DNA of 64,000 bases, from positions 1 through 64,000 of the forward strand of contig NZ_JNWQ01000025.1 in the NCBI RefSeq assembly GCF_000716875.1, read 5' to 3'. The stretch is from Streptomyces novaecaesareae (GTDB taxonomy: Bacteria; Actinomycetota; Actinomycetes; Streptomycetales; Streptomycetaceae). Within the stretch, counting starts at the first letter, position 1, and every line of letters begins with the position of its first letter. Below are positions 42,431 to 50,570 of the stretch, piece by piece. The translations under genes and the position numbers were made by a program. Under the pieces are notes generated by a model. That model did not search any database. It saw nothing but the letters and a program-made list of their open reading frames with translations, and had not been told where the DNA came from.

Positions 42431-44014
42431 TCAGCGCGCCGAGCCGGCCTTCCGCTGCGCCGGCGGGAGGCCGTGCAGGTGGGCGAAGTACTCGTACTGG
42501 CTGGGCAGCTTCTCGTTCAGCGCCGCCGTCTGCTCGGCCACCAGCTGGAACTCGCGGTCCGCCGCGGTGCTGTCGAGCTTGCCCAGCACGGGCAGCGGCT
42601 GCACCGGCAGCCCGCCCAGGCCGAGGAGGATCGCGCGGTAGGAGTACGACTCGAAGCCGTGGTAGTGCGGGTAGATCGACTCCTGGTCGGGCAGCTTGAC
42701 CTTCCACTGCTCCAGGCGCTCGGCCAGGCCGTCCGGGATCTCCCGGGTCTTGGTGTCCTTCCAGTACTGGTTGTCGGTGCGCTTCGAGGCGTACCAGTGC
42801 AGCACCATGAACTCGCGCAGACCGTCCATGATGTTCGCGGCCTGGCGGTTGTAGGCCTTGCGGAGCTGCTCGTCGGTGTCCTCGTTGCCGACGGGGAAGT
42901 TCTTGACCAGCTGCTCGATGCCGTTCTGGATGATGAAGATGCCGGTGGACTCCAGCGGCTCCACGAAGCCGTTGGAGAGGCCGATCGCCACGCAGTTCTT
43001 CACCCAGGCGCGCTCGCTGCGGCCGATGCGCATCTTGATGTGGTTGGCGGTGGCGTTCTCCCCCGCCGGGCCGACGAACTCGCGCAGCGTGCGCTCGGCC
43101 TCCTCCGGGGTGCTGTACTCGCTGGCGTACACGTAGCCGGTGCCGAGCCGCTCGAACAGCGGGATCGTCCAGATCCAGCCGGCGTCCTTCGCGGTCGCGG
43201 TGGTGGCCGGGCGCAGACCGTACTCGGCCATGTCCACCGGCACGCGCAGCGCCACGGCGCTGTCGTTGGGCAGGTGGTTCTGGAACGAGATGAACGGCTC
43301 CTTGAGCGCCTGGGCCACCAGCAGGCTGCGGAAGCCGGTGCAGTCCACGAAGAGGTCACCGTGGACGTCGCCCTGCTCGCGGGTGCGGACGTGGTCGATC
43401 GCGCCCTGGTCGTTCAGCGCGACGTCCACCACGTCGTCGAGGACGTGCTTGACCCCGCGCGCCGTGCCGAAGCGGGTCAGGAACTTCGACAGCAGCGTGG
43501 CGTCGAAGTGGTACGCGTACGGGAACTGCGTGTTCTGCTCGGTGAGGGTGGTGCGGTACTCCTCACCCCGCTCGAAGGTGCTGTCGAAGAGCGAGCCGTC
43601 GAAGTAGCGCGGCGAGCGCTCCGTGTCGCACATGTTGGCGATGAGGAAGGAGTCCCGGTCGAAGCGCTCGGTCGGCTGCTTCTGCACCCACCAGTCGGTG
43701 AGCGCGAAGCCGTCCACGACGCGGTTGCGCTCGAAGGGGTGGTAGAAGACGTGGCCCGGCTCGCGCCAGTCCTCGAAGCGGACCGCCAGCTTGTAGGTGG
43801 CGTGGCACTCGGGCATCCACTCGCGCTCGTCCAGGCCCAGGTAGTTGAAGAAGTGCCGGATCGTGCTGAAGGTGGCCTCACCCACCCCGATCGCGGGCAC
43901 GTTCTTCGACTCCACCAGGGTGACGTCCACCCGGTCGCCGAACGCCACCTTCAGGTAGGTCGCCGTCATCCAGCCCGAGGTACCGCCGCCGACGATCACC
44001 ACGCTGTTAGCCAT
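42431..44014 (-). CDS. FAD-dependent tryptophan halogenase, PyrH-like
   Basis: This 527-residue halogenase carries the FAD-binding GGGTSGW (about 9-15), the catalytic lysine at K75 (HATYKLAVRFEDW), the halogenase motif WIWTIP and the glutamate region FVEPLESTGI. Stretches such as GVGEATFSTIRHFFNYLGLD and EREW closely recall PyrH, the tryptophan 5-halogenase of pyrroindomycin, and the lysine has the same number. The likely product is 5-chlorotryptophan, but regiochemistry cannot be fixed by eye. FADH2 should come from the reductase encoded downstream. The promoter region carries an 87-base block repeated upstream of the oxygenase gene at 46.3 kb. Free tryptophan is the usual substrate, so it probably acts before the NRPS. 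Confidence 0.96.
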   Translation of the reverse strand: MANSVVIVGGGTSGWMTATYLKVAFGDRVDVTLVESKNVPAIGVGEATFSTIRHFFNYLGLDEREWMPECHATYKLAVRFEDWREPGHVFYHPFERNRVVDGFALTDWWVQKQPTERFDRDSFLIANMCDTERSPRYFDGSLFDSTFERGEEYRTTLTEQNTQFPYAYHFDATLLSKFLTRFGTARGVKHVLDDVVDVALNDQGAIDHVRTREQGDVHGDLFVDCTGFRSLLVAQALKEPFISFQNHLPNDSAVALRVPVDMAEYGLRPATTATAKDAGWIWTIPLFERLGTGYVYASEYSTPEEAERTLREFVGPAGENATANHIKMRIGRSERAWVKNCVAIGLSNGFVEPLESTGIFIIQNGIEQLVKNFPVGNEDTDEQLRKAYNRQAANIMDGLREFMVLHWYASKRTDNQYWKDTKTREIPDGLAERLEQWKVKLPDQESIYPHYHGFESYSYRAILLGLGGLPVQPLPVLGKLDSTAADREFQLVAEQTAALNEKLPSQYEYFAHLHGLPPAQRKAGSAR

Positions 44015-44033
44015 GTAGGTCCCTTTGTCGATT

Positions 44034-44120
44034 GCTGACGAACGTGTCTGGTCGAGCCTCGCGGAACCACCGGCGCGCAGCCACGTCCTTGACCGACAGG
44101 TGAAATTGGGCCGTCAGGGC
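44034..44120 (-). promoter_or_regulatory. Shared cluster promoter element, copy A (halogenase)
   Basis: These 87 bases align without gaps to 47275-47361 upstream of the oxygenase gene, with about 15 mismatches (83% identity). The inner 41 bases (44077-44117) also match the NRPS1 promoter. The block fills most of the 116-bp gap between the response regulator stop and the halogenase start, and contains CTTGACCGACAGGTGAAA on the + strand. Confidence 0.75.
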
Positions 44121-44130
44121 GCCGCGGCGG

Positions 44131-44796
44131 TCAGGACCGCAGGTACGTCAGCACGGCCAGCACCCGGCGGTGGCCGTCGTCCTCGGACAGGCCGAGTTTC
44201 AGGAAGATGCTGCCGATGTTCTTGGCGACCGTGGGCTGGCTGACGCACAGCGCCGCCGCGATGTTGGCGTTCGTCTTCCCCTCGGCCATCAGCCCCAGCA
44301 CCTCCCGCTCGCGCGAGGAGAGCCGGCCCAGCGGCTCGTTCATCTGCCCGCGCCGCAACAGCTGCCGGACGACCTCGGGATCGATGACCGTGCCGCCGGT
44401 GGCGACGCACTCGATCGCCGCCAGGAACTCGGCCACCCCGCCGATCCGGTCCTTGAGCAGGTAGCCGAGGCCGCCGCGGGAGTGCTCGCCGGACTCCAGC
44501 AGCTCGAACGCGTACGCCGTCGCGGCGTACTGGGTGAGCACCAGGACGGCGAGCTCCGGGTAGCGGGCGCGCAGGTCCATCGCCGAGCGCAGGCCGTCGT
44601 CGTTGAAGTCCGGCGGCATCCGCACGTCCGTCACCACGATGTCGGGCCGGTGCTCCTCGACGGCCTTGATCAGGTCGCGGCTGTCGCCGACCGCGGCCAC
44701 GGTCTCGTGCCCGAACCGCTCCAGCAGTTCGACGAGTCCTTCTCGCAGCAGGACGGCGTCCTCGGCGAGCACTATGCGGAATCGGGCGTTCGCCAC
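44131..44796 (-). CDS. NarL/LuxR-type response regulator
   Basis: This 221-residue regulator has a receiver domain (phosphoacceptor Asp in DIVVTDVRMPP, lysine in GYLLKDRIGGV) and a C-terminal LuxR helix-turn-helix (LSSREREVLGLMAEGKTNAN followed by IAAALCVSQPTVAKNI). It is encoded directly behind, and overlapping by 25 bases, the histidine kinase gene, so the two form a two-component system. Its place inside the cluster, next to an 87-base promoter repeat, makes it the prime candidate for binding that element; this is inference. It starts with GTG at 44796. Confidence 0.93.
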   Translation of the reverse strand: MANARFRIVLAEDAVLLREGLVELLERFGHETVAAVGDSRDLIKAVEEHRPDIVVTDVRMPPDFNDDGLRSAMDLRARYPELAVLVLTQYAATAYAFELLESGEHSRGGLGYLLKDRIGGVAEFLAAIECVATGGTVIDPEVVRQLLRRGQMNEPLGRLSSREREVLGLMAEGKTNANIAAALCVSQPTVAKNIGSIFLKLGLSEDDGHRRVLAVLTYLRS

Positions 44797-46142
44797 GGCA
44801 GCTCCACGACTAGTTCGGTTGGGCCGCCGGACGGGCTGAGCAGCTTGAGCCTGCCCCCCACCACGGCGACGCGATCGGCAAGGCCCTGCAGGCCGCGGCC
44901 GTCCTCGGGCCGCGCGCCGCCCACGCCGTCGTCACCGACGCACAGCACCAGGCGGTCCCCCTCACGGCAGCCCGTCACCCAGGCCCTGCGGGCGCCACTG
45001 TGCTTCACCACGTTGGTGAGCGCTTCCTTCACCGCGAAGTACGCCACCGTCTCCACGGCGGACACCAGACGCTCCGGGAGGGTGATGTCGACGTGCACCG
45101 GCACCGGGCTCCGGTCCGCGATCTCGGCCACCGCGGCCGGCACCCCGCGGTCGGTGAGCAGCTGGGGGTGGATGCCGCGGATCAGCTCCCGCAGGTCGGC
45201 CAGCACGCCTTCGGCCTCCTTGCGGGCCTTGGCCACCAACACCGCACGGTCGGACCGCTCCTCCTCCAGCCCGTGCTCCACGATGCCCAGGGTCATGATC
45301 AGCCCGACCAGCCGCTGCTGCGCGCCGTCGTGCAGGTCGCGCTCGATCCGCTTGCGCTCGGCCTCGAACGCGTCCGCCAGCCGGATGCGCGAGCGGGTCA
45401 GCTCCTGGACGCGGGCGACGACCTCGGACTCCCGCGGCGCCAGCAGCAGGCGCACGAAGGCCGCCCGGCCCGCGGCCAGCGCGGTCACCAGGTAGGCCGC
45501 CGCCGGCAGCAGGACGAGGCCGACGAGCACCACCAGCACCCGGTCGAGCGGGGTGGCGATGTGCCAGTGGCCGAAGACGATGAGCGGGCCGAGGTCGACG
45601 AAGGGCTCCAGGAAGGGGGCGGCGATGAGGATGACCACGCTCCCCACCAGCAGGACGCCGCCGAAGTCGATCAGCGGCAGCACGGCCGTCAGCGCGATCG
45701 CGTAGCTGAACTCGCGCCAGGTCGCCGCCTCGCCGATGCGCAGCCACAGCCACGCCTTCAGCCCGGGCGCGTCCGGCGCCACGTGCGGGTTGCCGACGCG
45801 CTCGGTGTCCACGATCCGCAGGCGCAGGCGTTCCACCGCGGCGACCGGCATGCCGGTCGCCGCGGCCAGGACCACCACCACCATCAGCTGGGCGTAGTCG
45901 GGCAGGTTGTCGACGTAGATCAGCCCGTTCATCGCCGCGGCCATGATCAGGAACACGACGGCCCCGCCGCAGGACAGGTAGCCGAGCGACCGCCACGGCC
46001 AGCCGGACGTCAGCAGCAGGCGCGGACCGAGGGTCAGCGCCTGCCGGCAGTTCAGCGGGGCCGCGTCCGGCGGGCACGCGTCCGCGCACGCCCGCCGGTC
46101 GGCACTCGGGTTCGAGATCACCAAAACGTGACACCAGTGCAT
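44772..46142 (-). CDS. Sensor histidine kinase, NarL-partner (HisKA_3) type
   Basis: This kinase of about 456 residues has four or more N-terminal membrane helices of the actinobacterial sensor-domain type, a dimerisation domain HisKA_3 with the phospho-histidine in ERKRIERDLHDGAQQRLVGL, and a C-terminal HATPase (VKEALTNVVKHSGARRAWV, GDDGVGG, GRGLQGLADRV). It should phosphorylate the response regulator whose gene overlaps its 3' end. The start is uncertain. ATG 46142 has GGAAA upstream; a TTG at 46217 is also open but adds little that looks like protein. The signal is unknown, possibly an envelope cue or the product itself. Confidence 0.9.
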   Translation of the reverse strand: MHWCHVLVISNPSADRRACADACPPDAAPLNCRQALTLGPRLLLTSGWPWRSLGYLSCGGAVVFLIMAAAMNGLIYVDNLPDYAQLMVVVVLAAATGMPVAAVERLRLRIVDTERVGNPHVAPDAPGLKAWLWLRIGEAATWREFSYAIALTAVLPLIDFGGVLLVGSVVILIAAPFLEPFVDLGPLIVFGHWHIATPLDRVLVVLVGLVLLPAAAYLVTALAAGRAAFVRLLLAPRESEVVARVQELTRSRIRLADAFEAERKRIERDLHDGAQQRLVGLIMTLGIVEHGLEEERSDRAVLVAKARKEAEGVLADLRELIRGIHPQLLTDRGVPAAVAEIADRSPVPVHVDITLPERLVSAVETVAYFAVKEALTNVVKHSGARRAWVTGCREGDRLVLCVGDDGVGGARPEDGRGLQGLADRVAVVGGRLKLLSPSGGPTELVVELPWRTPDSA

Positions 46143-46274
46143 ATTTCCACGGGCCAAGCCAATACAGGCCGGCACCGACACACAAGGCCGCCGCCAGGTG
46201 TTTTCCCTACGATTCAAGGTGGTTGACGACCCCTGAATCGCCGGACCTCGCGGCGGCGCAGTGTGGTGCAGGCG

Positions 46275-47243
46275 TCACACGATGACGCGCGAGCGGGACT
46301 CGGTCGCCGTGTACACCTTGCGGATGTCCCGGATCAGGTTGACCCGCTTCAGCCACCGGTCCGTCCCGTCGTACCTCGGCTGGAACGGCTCCCGCCCGTG
46401 GATGACGCGGTAGTTGTCGAGGAAGATGGCGTCGCCGGGCTCCAGCACCACCCGCTCCAGGGCGCCGGTCACGTACGTGTACAGCTCGGCGATGGCCTCC
46501 TTCGCCTCCACGTCGTCCTCGTCCGCGGCGCAGGTGTCGTCGAAGTCGATCCGCAGATAGCGCGACTCGGCCGGGCCGAACAGGATCGCGTCGCGGTCCA
46601 CCGCACCGCTGGAGTGCCCCTGCGGCCCGACGTGCGACTGGTCGGGGCGGTGGTGGAAGCGCTTCTCGGACAGGATCCCGGACAGCCGCGCCGGCAGGTC
46701 GAGCCGGTCGGCGCGCACCACGGTGGTGCCGACCTGCTCCTGGTTGCGCAGGCAGTACAGCGCCACGTAGTCGCAGCGGCACTGGTGGAAGGCGTCCTCG
46801 GTGTGCAGCGACAGCGGGGCCGTGCTGCTGCCGCTGGTCTCCGAGGTCTCCTTGCCGGGCGCCGGGCACACGTCGTGCACGATGCGGCCGTTCTGCTGGT
46901 CGCCCCAGGCGAACGGCTCACCGAGGCCGGCGCTGAGCAGCGTGAGCACGACCTCCTCGCGGAGGCCGGCGCCGGTCTTCAGCGCCATGTCCCAGCCGGT
47001 CGGGGTCGGTTCGAGGTCCTGGCGCAGCGGCAGGCCCGAGATCACCGCCACGTCCGTCTCGTCCGCCTGGACCCGCCGGAAGAACTGGCGGACCCGGATC
47101 GGCAGCGACTCCGCCACCATCCGGGCGTGCGGGAGGAACTCGGCCGGGTCCCACGGGCCGTACTCGTCGAGCACCTCGTCGACCAGCCAATCGATCTGCC
47201 TGCTCTCGTTGGGTTCGATGACGAGCCTTTTCACGCGAACCAT
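46275..47243 (-). CDS. Fe(II)/2-oxoglutarate oxygenase, clavaminate-synthase/AsnO-like
   Basis: This 322-residue protein resembles the VioC/AsnO/clavaminate-synthase-like oxygenases that hydroxylate the beta-carbon of free or carrier-bound amino acids. The iron ligands are visible: HTE in SLHTEDAFHQCRCDYVALYC and the distal histidine in FLDNYRVIHGREPFQPRY, with the 2-oxoglutarate arginine probably in DRWLKRVNLIRD. In NRPS clusters such enzymes make beta-hydroxy-Arg, -Asn, -enduracididine or -Glu. Which residue here is unknown, but A1 and A2, whose codes I could not assign, are the natural takers. Its promoter carries the 87-base element shared with the halogenase, which ties it to the cluster. 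Confidence 0.88.
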   Translation of the reverse strand: MVRVKRLVIEPNESRQIDWLVDEVLDEYGPWDPAEFLPHARMVAESLPIRVRQFFRRVQADETDVAVISGLPLRQDLEPTPTGWDMALKTGAGLREEVVLTLLSAGLGEPFAWGDQQNGRIVHDVCPAPGKETSETSGSSTAPLSLHTEDAFHQCRCDYVALYCLRNQEQVGTTVVRADRLDLPARLSGILSEKRFHHRPDQSHVGPQGHSSGAVDRDAILFGPAESRYLRIDFDDTCAADEDDVEAKEAIAELYTYVTGALERVVLEPGDAIFLDNYRVIHGREPFQPRYDGTDRWLKRVNLIRDIRKVYTATESRSRVIV

Positions 47244-47274
47244 CCTTCCGTTCCGCCGGTCGACGGAGTTTGCT

Positions 47275-47361
47275 GCTGATGAACGTGCCCGGTCGAGCCT
47301 CTCGAAAGCGCCGGTGCGCAGCCATGACCTTGACCGACGGGTGAAACTGCTCGGTCAGGGC
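47275..47361 (-). promoter_or_regulatory. Shared cluster promoter element, copy B (oxygenase)
   Basis: This 87-base block is 83% identical to 44034-44120 and begins 32 bases before the oxygenase ATG. The core at 47318-47358 contains CTTGACCGACGGGTGAAAC and ends in CGGTCAG, giving an imperfect TTGACCG/CGGTCAG inverted repeat. It marks the right edge of the recognisable peptide cluster. Confidence 0.75.
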
Positions 47362-47495
47362 ACGGACTACGCGCGATGCGTCAGGGCGGTGCGGTCGTGG
47401 TCCGGGAGCCGCCCCCGCCTGCCGAGGACACCCCCGCAGCGGGCCCGCACGGAAGGTGTGAGAGAGTCGGCCGCCCGAAACGCGAGGAGGAGCCG

Positions 47496-48245
47496 ATGCA
47501 CGGGAACGGCCCCGGGGGCACGGACGGCCCCGGCGGCGGCCGGGTCCTGGTGGTGGACGACGACGCGGCCATCCGCCGCACCCTGGAACGCGGCCTGCGC
47601 CTGAGCGGCTTCACCGTCACCCTCGCCGAGGACGGTGAGACGGCCCTCGCCCGCCTGCTGCCCGCCGCACCGGACGCGCCGGTGCCCAACGCCGCGGACG
47701 TCCTCGTGCTCGACGTCTCCATGCCCGGCGTCAGCGGCGCCGAGGTCTGCCGGGCCCTGCGCGCCCGGGGCGACGACATCCCGGTCCTGATGCTCTCCGC
47801 CCTGGACGAGCCCGCCGACCGGGTCGCCGGTCTGCAGGCCGGGGCGGACGACTACCTGGTGAAGCCCTTCGCCCTGGAGGAGCTGGTGCTGCGGCTGCGC
47901 GCCCTGCTGCGCCGCCGGCCTCCGCAGCCCGCCGACCGCATCCTGTCCGGCCCGCTGACGATCGACCCGGCAACCCGCCAGGCCCACCTCGACGGCCGCG
48001 AACTGCGGCTCACCCGGCGGGAGTTCGAGCTGCTCACGCAACTCGCCAGGAACACCGGCATCGTCCTCTCCCGCGAGCTGCTGCTGGAACGGGTCTGGGG
48101 GTACGACTTCGAGGTGCGCAGCGACGCCGTGGACACCTTCGTCAGCTACCTGCGGCGCAAACTGGAGGCCGACGGCCGGCCCCGGCTGATCCACACCGTC
48201 CGGGGCGTCGGCTTCGTCCTGCGGCTGCCCGGCGGGAACGGGTAG
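47496..48245 (+). CDS. OmpR/PhoB-type response regulator, MprA-like
   Basis: This 249-residue regulator has a receiver domain (RVLVVDDDAAIRRTLERGLR, phosphoacceptor in DVLVLDVSMPGVSG, lysine in DDYLVKPFALEEL) and a C-terminal winged helix (LTRREFELLTQLARN, RVWGYDFEVRSDAVDTFVSY). The start is ATG 47496 behind GAGGAGGAG. It is followed after 8 bases by its kinase gene. The pair resembles MprAB/TcsA-type envelope stress systems and precedes two genes for exported proteins. I see no link to the peptide cluster beyond adjacency. Confidence 0.94.
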   Translation: MHGNGPGGTDGPGGGRVLVVDDDAAIRRTLERGLRLSGFTVTLAEDGETALARLLPAAPDAPVPNAADVLVLDVSMPGVSGAEVCRALRARGDDIPVLMLSALDEPADRVAGLQAGADDYLVKPFALEELVLRLRALLRRRPPQPADRILSGPLTIDPATRQAHLDGRELRLTRREFELLTQLARNTGIVLSRELLLERVWGYDFEVRSDAVDTFVSYLRRKLEADGRPRLIHTVRGVGFVLRLPGGNG

Positions 48246-48253
48246 CGGCCGCC

Positions 48254-49792
48254 GTGAAGCTCTCCACCCGCATCGCCCTGTGGGCCGCCGCCGTCGTCCC
48301 GCTGCTGGTCGCGCTGGCCGGACTGCTCCTGCTGCCGCTGGTCGGCCGGGACCTCCGGCACCAGCAGGACACCCGACTGGGCGACCGGGCGGCCGCCGTC
48401 CTGCCGAGCGTGCGCGCACTGGTGGCCGCCGAAACCCGGGGCCGCCCCAAGGTCGAGCAGAACCAGCAGCGCAAGGTGCTGGACGCCGCCCTGGACTCGG
48501 GGGTACGGGTCACCGCCCAGGACGGCACCGTCCTGTTGTCGGTCGGCCCGCAGCCCGCGGACGGGCAGGCCTTCCCCGCCGCACCCGGCGGGCCCGTCAC
48601 CGTCCGCGACCGGGGCACGGCCTGGCGGGTGCTGACCGTCCACGTCTCCGGCACCGGAGCCGAAGGCGGCAACGGCACGCTCTGGGTCAGCGAGCCCGGC
48701 GGCCTGGCCGGCGACCAGACGGCGGCGGTGCGCCGGCGGGTCCTGCTCGTGGCGGCCGTCTCCGCGCCGCTCTCCGCCCTGATCGGCTTCGCCCTCGCCG
48801 AGCGCGCCACCGCACCGCTGCGCCGGCTCAGCCGCCGTGCGGCGGAACTCGACCCGGCTGCCGCCCACTCCCCCGTCGCCACCGGCGCCCCCGCCACCGA
48901 TACCGGCGTCGCAGGGTCCACCGCGTCGACAGGGTCCGCAGGGTCGACAGGCTTCGCGGCGGAGCGCAGCGGAACCGTCGAGGTGGACGAACTCGCCGCC
49001 GCCCTCGCCCTGTTGCTCTCCCGCTACGACGAGCAGGCGCTGCGCACCGCCCAGGCCCTGGAGACCGCCCGCTCGTTCTCGGCCGCCGCCTCGCACGAGC
49101 TGCGGACGCCGCTGATGAGCCTGCGCACCAACCTGGACGTGCTCGCCGCCCACCCGAACCTCCCGTCCTCCGAACGGGCCGAGATCGTCGCCGAGTTGCG
49201 CGACGACCACACCCGGCTGCTGGACCTGCTCACCGCCCTCGGCACCCTCGCGCGCGGCGACCTCGTCGAGATCGACTCCTTCGCCCCGGTGGACCTCGCC
49301 GACCTCGCCGACGCGGCCGCCGCCGACGCCCGGCGCCGCCACCCCGCCGCCGGGTTCACCGTGGAACTCCCGCCCGAGCTACGGGTGTTCGGGTGGGAGC
49401 CCGGGCTGCGGATCATGCTCGTCAACCTCCTCGTCAACGCCGCCGTGCACGGGCGGCGCGGCGGGACGGAGCCGGCCCGGGTGACCGTCCGGCTGGCCCC
49501 CGCCGGGACGGTCGCGCTGCTCACCGTCGACGACACCGGGCCCGGCATCCCGCCCGGCGAGCGCGAGGCGGTCTTCCACCGCTTCCACCGCCGCCGCGAC
49601 AGCCCCGGCTCCGGGCTCGGGCTCACCCTGGTCGCCCAGCAGGCCGCGCTGCACCGGGGCACCGTCCGGATCACCGAACCCCTGGGCGGCACCGGCTGCC
49701 GGGTGGAGGTCCGCCTGCCACTGCCGACCGCCGACGCGCCGACCGTACGGCTCCCGGCCCGGCGGGACTGGATCGCGGGCGAGGAGCACTGA
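48254..49792 (+). CDS. Sensor histidine kinase, MprB-like
   Basis: This 512-residue kinase has a first membrane helix (about 8-30), an extracytoplasmic domain, a second helix (about 155-178), a HAMP-like linker with a Thr/Ala/Gly-rich insert, a HisKA domain (FSAAASHELRTPLMSLRTNL) and a HATPase domain (LLVNAAVHGRRGG, VDDTGPGIPPGERE, SGLGLTLVAQQAALH). Its GTG start at 48254 lies 8 bases behind the regulator stop. It should phosphorylate the OmpR-type regulator encoded before it. The N-box has NAAVHG where NAxKY/H-type sequences are usual, still compatible with ATP binding. Confidence 0.92.
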   Translation: MKLSTRIALWAAAVVPLLVALAGLLLLPLVGRDLRHQQDTRLGDRAAAVLPSVRALVAAETRGRPKVEQNQQRKVLDAALDSGVRVTAQDGTVLLSVGPQPADGQAFPAAPGGPVTVRDRGTAWRVLTVHVSGTGAEGGNGTLWVSEPGGLAGDQTAAVRRRVLLVAAVSAPLSALIGFALAERATAPLRRLSRRAAELDPAAAHSPVATGAPATDTGVAGSTASTGSAGSTGFAAERSGTVEVDELAAALALLLSRYDEQALRTAQALETARSFSAAASHELRTPLMSLRTNLDVLAAHPNLPSSERAEIVAELRDDHTRLLDLLTALGTLARGDLVEIDSFAPVDLADLADAAAADARRRHPAAGFTVELPPELRVFGWEPGLRIMLVNLLVNAAVHGRRGGTEPARVTVRLAPAGTVALLTVDDTGPGIPPGEREAVFHRFHRRRDSPGSGLGLTLVAQQAALHRGTVRITEPLGGTGCRVEVRLPLPTADAPTVRLPARRDWIAGEEH

Positions 49793-49913
49793 GTTCCACA
49801 GGGAATCCACAAGAAGCCGTCCTACGCTCCCGGCGACCGGGCCGGATCCCGCCGGGTGGGCACCCGCCTGCCGGCCCGGCGCCGGAGACCGTCCACGGCA
49901 GAAAGGGACTCCC

Positions 49914-50318
49914 ATGTCCACCCACCGCAACACCTCCGTCCTCGGCGCCCTGGCCCTCGCCGGCTCGCTCCTCGCCGCCGTCGCCGCCGTCCCCGCCCAG
50001 GCCGCCACGCCGTCGCCCGCGAGCACGCCCGCGGGCGACGGCGCGAAGGCCATCTGCAAGCGGCTCCCGAAGACCGAGGAGCGCGTCACCAAGGCGCTCA
50101 CCCGCCTCGGCGGCGACGCCACCGTGGTCGGCTCGGTCGCCCGGCTGCAGCAGCGGGCCGCCGACGCCAAGGCCGCCGGCCACACCGAGATCGAGAAGCT
50201 CCTCAACGACCGCCTCACCGCCCGCAAGGCCCTGGTCACCACCCTGCAGACCCGGCAGAACGACCTCCGCTCCGTCGCCACCTGGTGCGCCGGCCACGAC
50301 CAGGGTGCCTCCAAGTGA
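49914..50318 (+). CDS. Small secreted protein of unknown function
   Basis: This 134-residue protein has a clear signal peptide (STHRNTSVLGALALAGSLLA, cleavage probably after AQA near residue 30). The mature part is helical and rich in Lys, Arg and Leu, with two cysteines (AICKRLPK and VATWCAGH) that may pair. I do not recognise the family. AAAGGGA precedes ATG 49914. Its stop overlaps the start of the lipoprotein gene, and both lie about 120 bp behind the histidine kinase, suggesting an envelope-sensing unit. Confidence 0.8.
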   Translation: MSTHRNTSVLGALALAGSLLAAVAAVPAQAATPSPASTPAGDGAKAICKRLPKTEERVTKALTRLGGDATVVGSVARLQQRAADAKAAGHTEIEKLLNDRLTARKALVTTLQTRQNDLRSVATWCAGHDQGASK

Positions 50319-50521
50319 CCCGCCGCCCGGCCACCCTGCTCGCCGGCCTCGCCCTCGCCGCGACGGCCCTCCTCACCGCCTGCGGCCCCGGCAGCTCCGG
50401 CGGCCACGCGGCCCCCGGCCCGGCCGACAGCAGCCAGGTCCAGGACATGCAGCACAAGCTCGACGCCGCCGACTCCGCGGCCACCCAGGCCGACACGGAC
50501 AGCGCGGCCGACAACGGCTGA
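50315..50521 (+). CDS. Small lipoprotein
   Basis: GTG 50315 overlaps the preceding TGA (GTGA), and the frame encodes 68 residues. An N-terminal RR-containing segment and a hydrophobic stretch lead to the lipobox LLTAC, so Cys at about residue 23 should be lipidated. The remaining 45 residues are polar (PADSSQVQDMQHKLDAADSA) and may form one amphipathic helix. The protein is probably anchored on the outer face of the membrane and works with its translationally coupled neighbour. The function is unknown. Confidence 0.72.
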   Translation: MTRRPATLLAGLALAATALLTACGPGSSGGHAAPGPADSSQVQDMQHKLDAADSAATQADTDSAADNG

Positions 50522-50535
50522 CGCCGCCCACCCCG

Positions 50536-50570
50536 CCCGGGCCCAGGGCACGACCCGCCCTGGGCCCGGG
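50536..50570 (+). terminator. Terminator after the lipoprotein gene
   Basis: The perfect arms CCCGGGCCCAGGGC (50536-50549) and GCCCTGGGCCCGGG (50557-50570) enclose a 7-base loop, 15 bases after the lipoprotein stop. Confidence 0.85.
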
